In this document: positions 59,016 through 64,000 of the stretch, piece after piece
Position numbering within the stretch: position 1 is the first letter of the stretch
How the letters are laid out: every line of letters begins with the position of its first letter
Assembly (NCBI RefSeq): GCF_964340395.1
Contig: NC_135567.1
Span: 248,001 to 312,000, forward strand
From: Glandiceps talaboti
Lineage: Eukaryota; Hemichordata; Enteropneusta; Spengelidae
Length of the DNA stretch: 64,000 nt
Direction of reading: 5' to 3'
The notes under the pieces: model-generated
Seen by the model: the letters and a program-made list of their open reading frames with translations, nothing else
Databases searched by the model: none
Told to the model about the DNA's origin: nothing
Position numbers and translations under genes: made by a program

Positions 59016-62000
59016 CAATGTGTATCTATGTTTCCATATTCTAGTCTTGTCAACACAAATCTGATATTAATCACAATGTGTATCTGTGTTTCCATATTCT
59101 AGTCTTGTCAACACAAATCTGATATTAATCACAATGTGTATCTGTGTTTCCATATTCTAGTCTTGTCAACACAAATCTGATATTAATCACAATGTGTATC
59201 TATGTTTCCATATTCTAGTCTTGTCAACACAAATCTGATATTAATCACAATGTGTATCTATGTTTCCATATTCTAGTCTTGTCAACACAAATCTGATATT
59301 AATCACAATGTGTATCTATATGTTTCCATATTCTAGTCTTGTCAACACAAATCTGATATTAATCACAATGTGTATCTACCGGGTATGTTTCCATATTCTA
59401 GTCTTGTCAACACAAATCTGATATTAATCACAATGTGTATCTATGTTTCCATATTCTAGTCTTGTCAACACAAATCTGATATTAATCACAATGTGTATCT
59501 ATGTTTCCATATTCTAGTCTTGTCAACACAAATCTGATATTAATCACAATGTGTATCTATGTTTCCATATTCTAGTCTTGTCAACACAAATCTGATATTA
59601 ATCACAATGTGTATCTATGTTTCCATATTCTAGTCTTGTCAACACAAATCTGATATTAATCACAATGTGTATCTATGTTTCCATATTCTAGTCTTGTCAA
59701 CACAAATCTGATATTAATCACAATGTGTATCTATGTTTCCATATTCTAGTCTTGTCAACACAAATCTGATATTAATCACAATGTGTATCTATGTTTCCAT
59801 ATTCTAGTCTTGTCAACACAAATCTGATATTAATCACAATGTGTATCTATGTTTCCATATTCTAGTCTTGTCAACACAAATCTGATATTAATCACAATGT
59901 GTATCTATGTTTCCATATTCTAGTCTTGTCAACACAAATCTGATATTAATCACAATGTGTATCTATGTTTCCATATTCTAGTCTTGTCAACACAAATCTG
60001 ATATTAATCACAATGTGTATCTATGTTTCCATATTCTAGTCTTGTCAACACAAATCTGATATTAATCACAATGTGTATCTATGTTTCCATATTCTAGTCT
60101 TGTCAACACAAATCTGATATTAATCACAATGTGTATCTATGTTTCCATATTCTAGTCTTGTCAACACAAATCTGATATTAATCACAATGTGTATCTATGT
60201 TTCCATATTCTAGTCTTGTCAACACAAATCTGATATTAATCACAATGTGTATCTATGTTTCCATATTCTAGTCTTGTCAACACAAATCTGATATTAATCA
60301 CAATGTGTATCTATGTTTCCATATTCTAGTCTTGTCAACACAAATAATCACAATGTGTATCTATGTTTCCATATTCTAGTCTTGTCAACACAAATCTGAT
60401 ATTAATCACAATGTGTATCTATGTTTCCATATTCTAGTCTTGTCAACACAAATCTGATATTAATCACAATGTGTATCTATGTTTCCATATTCTAGTCTTG
60501 TCAACACAAATCTGATATTAATCACAATGTGTATCTGTGTTTCCATATTCTAGTCTTGTCAACACAAATCTGATATTAATCACAATGTGTATCTGTGTTT
60601 CCATATTCTAGTCTTGTCAACACAAATCTGATATTAATCACAATGTGTATCTATGTTTCCATATTCTAGTCTTGTCAACACAAATCTGATATTAATCACA
60701 ATGTGTATCTATATTTCCATATTCTAGTCTTGTCAACACAAATCTGATATTAATCACAATGTGTATCTATGTTTCCATATTCTAGTCTTGTCAACACAAA
60801 TCTGATATTAATCACAATGTGTATCTATGTTTCCATATTCTAGTCTTGTCAACACAAATCTGATATTAATCACAATGTGTATCTATGTTTCCATATTCTA
60901 GTCTTGTCAACACAAATATGATATTAATCACAATGTGTATCTATATGTTTCCATATTCTAGTCTTGTCAACACAAATCTGATATTAATCACAATGTGTAT
61001 CTATGTTTCCATATTCTAGTCTTGTCAACACAAATCTGATATTAATCACAATGTGTATCTATGTTTCCATATTCTAGTCTTGTCAACACAAATCTGATAT
61101 TAATCACAATGTGTATCTATGTTTCCATATTCTAGTCTTGTCAACACAAATCTGATATTAATCACAATGTGTATCTATGTTTCCATATTCTAGTCTTGTC
61201 AACACAAATCTGATATTAATCACAATGTGTATCTATGTTTCCATATTCTAGTCTTGTCAACACAAATCTGATATTAATCACAATGTGTATCTGCATGTGT
61301 TTCCATATTCTAGTCTTGTCAACACAAATCTGATATTAATCACAATGTGTATCTATGTTTCCATATTCTAGTCTTGTCAACACAAATCTGATATTAATCA
61401 CAATGTGTATCTATGTTTCCATATTCTAGTCTTGTCAACACAAATCTGATATTAATCACAATGTGTATCTATGTTTCCATATTCTAGTCTTGTCAACACA
61501 AATCTGATATTAATCACAATGTGTATCTATGTTTCCATATTCTAGTCTTGTCAACACAAATCATCACAATGTGTATCTATGTTTCCATATTCTAGTCTTG
61601 TCAACACAAATCTGATATTAATCACAATGTGTATCTATGTTTCCATATTCTAGTCTTGTCAACACAAATCTGATATTAATCACAATGTGTATCTATGTTT
61701 CCATATTCTAGTCTTGTCAACACAAATCTGATATTAATCACAATGTGTATCTATGTTTCCATATTCTAGTCTTGTCAACACAAATCTGATATTAATCACA
61801 ATGTGTATCTATGTTTCCATATTCTAGTCTTGTCAACACAAATCTGATATTAATCACAATGTGTATCTATGTTTCCATATTCTAGTCTTGTCAACACAAA
61901 TAATCACAATGTGTATCTATGTTTCCATATTCTAGTCTTGTCAACACAAATCTGATATTAATCACAATGTGTATCTGTGTTTCCATATTCTAGTCTTGTC

Positions 62001-63593
62001 AACACAAATCTGATATTAATCACAATGTGTATCTATGTTTCCATATTCTAGTCTTGTCAACACAAATCTGATATTAATCACAATGTGTATCTGTGTTTCC
62101 ATATTCTAGTCTTGTCAACACAAATCTGATATTAATCACAATGTGTATCTATGTTTCCATATTCTAGTCTTGTCAACACAAATAATCACAATGTGTATCT
62201 ATGTTTCCATATTCTAGTCTTGTCAACACAAATCTGATATTAATCACAATGTGTATCTATGTTTCCATATTCTAGTCTTGTCAACACAAATCTGATATTA
62301 ATCACAATGTGTATCTGTGTTTCCATATTCTAGTCTTGTCAACACAAATCTGATATTAATCACAATGTGTATCTATGTTTCCATATTCTAGTCTTGTCAA
62401 CACAAATCTGATATTAATCACAATGTGTATCTATGTTTCCATATTCTAGTCTTGTCAACACAAATCTGATATTAATCACAATGTGTATCTGTGTTTCCAT
62501 ATTCTAGTCTTGTCAACACAAATCTGATATTAATCACAATGTGTATCTATGTTTCCATATTCTAGTCTTGTCAACACAAATCTGATATTAATCACAATGT
62601 GTATCTATATTTCCATATTCTAGTCTTGTCAACACAAATCTGATATTAATCACAATGTGTATCTATGTTTCCATATTCTAGTCTTGTCAACACAAATCTG
62701 ATATTAATCACAATGTGTATCTATGTTTCCATATTCTAGTCTTGTCAACACAAATCTGATATTAATCACAATGTGTATCTATGTTTCCATATTCTAGTCT
62801 TGTCAACACAAATATGATATTAATCACAATGTGTATCTATATGTTTCCATATTCTAGTCTTGTCAACACAAATCTGATATTAATCACAATGTGTATCTAT
62901 GTTTCCATATTCTAGTCTTGTCAACACAAATCTGATATTAATCACAATGTGTATCTATGTTTCCATATTCTAGTCTTGTCAACACAAATCTGATATTAAT
63001 CACAATGTGTATCTATGTTTCCATATTCTAGTCTTGTCAACACAAATCTGATATTAATCACAATGTGTATCTATGTTTCCATATTCTAGTCTTGTCAACA
63101 CAAATCTGATATTAATCACAATGTGTATCTGTGTTTCCATATTCTAGTCTTGTCAACACAAATCTGATATTAATCACAATGTGTATCTATGTTTCCATAT
63201 TCTAATCTTGTCAACACAAATCTGATATTAATCACAATGTGTATCTGCATGTGTTTCCATATTCTAGTCTTGTCAACACAAATCTGATATTAATCACAAT
63301 GTGTATCTATGTTTCCATATTCTAGTCTTGTCAACACAAATCTGATATTAATCACAATGTGTATCTATGTTTCCATATTCTAGTCTTGTCAACACAAATC
63401 TGATATTAATCACAATGTGTATCTATGTTTCCATATTCTAGTCTTGTCAACACAAATCTGATATTAATCACAATGTGTATCTATGTTTCCATATTCTAGT
63501 CTTGTCAACACAAATCTGATATTAATCACAATGTGTATCTATGTTTCCATATTCTAGTCTTGTCAACACAAATCTGATATTAATCACAATGTG
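59016..63593. repeat. 58-bp satellite, about 79 highly uniform copies
   Basis: Units contain CTGATATTAATCACAATGTG then TATCTATGTTTCCATATTCT and AGTCTTGTCAACACAAAT. Most neighbours are identical. Rare variants are shared at distance: a 10-bp deletion giving AAATAATCAC at about 60345, 61900 and 62182; TATATGTTTCC at about 59316, 60941 and 62839; AAATATGATAT at 60914 and 62810; CTGCATGTGTTTCC at 61291 and 63245. The last two pairs are 1,896 and 1,954 bp apart, so a block of about 1.9 kb was duplicated. The uniformity points to recent expansion. Confidence 0.98.
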
Positions 63594-64000
63594 ATCTTTA
63601 ATCCTTCATACACTCCACAATTAGGAATTTGGCGGAAACATCTGATTAAGAAAGACAACATCAGCATGACAACACAATAACTATTGTCTGTTTGGGAAAG
63701 ATAACATGGAAAAAAGTGACAGAAATGGGAATGGGAAAAATTACATGGAAAAAACTGACAGCAATGGGAATTGGAAAGATAACATGGAAAAAACTGACAG
63801 AAACGGGAAACAAAGAGAAACAAGATGAACATTGGCAAGAAATGGAAAGACAGTATCATTATGCACCATCAATTATATCACAATTCTATGTAAATTTAAC
63901 AAACAAAAAAACATAACCAGCTGAAATTATTGTAACAAATTCTTTTTTTCTGTAAATGTACATGTGTACACTCAAAATCATTACAAATACAGTTTTAATT
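63594..64000. other. No gene recognised; flank of the 58-bp satellite
   Basis: AT-rich sequence to the window edge. Apart from the 39-bp repeat listed separately, nothing is recognisable. Confidence 0.4.
63700..63812. repeat. 39-bp tandem repeat, 3 copies
   Basis: GATAACATGGAAAAAACTGA then CAGAAATGGGAATGGGAAA is repeated three times with a few changes. On the plus strand it reads as GKITWKKLTEMGM-type 13-residue repeats within a 74-codon frame; I do not regard this as a gene. Confidence 0.85.

Noticed and set aside
59016-63593. Regular 58-bp periodicity suggestive of a CRISPR array
   Set aside because: Units are contiguous copies with no unique spacers, there are no cas genes, and the DNA is eukaryotic. 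The same holds for the other arrays.

Overview
This is AT-rich, non-coding eukaryotic DNA, most likely from a marine invertebrate. A lophotrochozoan, hemichordate or cephalochordate would all fit, but the sequence does not decide the phylum. Evidence for a eukaryote: no prokaryote-like gene packing, many (CA)n/(CAGA)n/(GATA)n microsatellites, a LINE with a reverse transcriptase and zinc-knuckle tail, a Penelope-like element fragment, a hAT-like element with a decayed ORF, and short non-autonomous elements that carry tandem cores and microsatellites like the bivalve pearl/HINE (Helentron-related) class. I found no intact host protein gene, rRNA or tRNA. The only recognisable coding sequence is broken transposon protein.

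About half of the window is tandem repeat, in more than fifteen unrelated families. The main arrays are: 25 bp (1280-1500), 40 bp (1556-2112), 49/56 bp (2163-4305), a C-tract minisatellite (5971-6433), 32 bp (16205-17240), 49 bp (17472-20879), 41 bp (22302-23000), 39 bp (26288-32410), GGAT/GATA (33766-34344), 33 bp (34608-42834), 53 bp (45151-47187), 41 bp (49093-49962), 22 bp (52841-53031), 43 bp (55173-57757) and 58 bp (59016-63593). Several show higher-order duplication by a whole number of monomers: 14 x 49 = 686 bp and 12 x 43 = 516 bp.

Between the arrays lie at least three families of dispersed non-autonomous elements, named here A, B and C. Element A starts with a GCCAATGGC palindrome and TAGCACAACTGTA. 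It has a core of about 113-bp tandem repeats, a microsatellite, and a 3' hairpin (CTGAACCTCAGTTCAG) followed by TTGTGCTAA. Its two ends are inverted copies of each other. Ten full or partial copies are listed. Element B begins with a CCTCCCGTA..TACGGGAG hairpin, then a microsatellite, then about 145-bp subrepeats. Element C has a 5' hairpin, about 150-bp subrepeats, a GGAC-type microsatellite and a 3' hairpin. Insertions are nested: A lies inside a TA-flanked element with CAGTCTGGACATT terminal inverted repeats (8087-10642); a hAT-like element (53690-54725) lies inside C; a 798-bp segment flanked by TA lies inside B.

The most interesting observation is that the 6-kb, 39-bp satellite at 26288-32410 appears to be an amplified copy of the 3' terminus of element A. 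The window therefore seems to record a mobile element end becoming a satellite. A second is the 33-bp array, which holds an uninterrupted 2,521-codon frame and has one diverged relic monomer stranded beyond a 1.6-kb block containing element B. I treat the giant frames as by-products of stop-free monomers rather than as genes.
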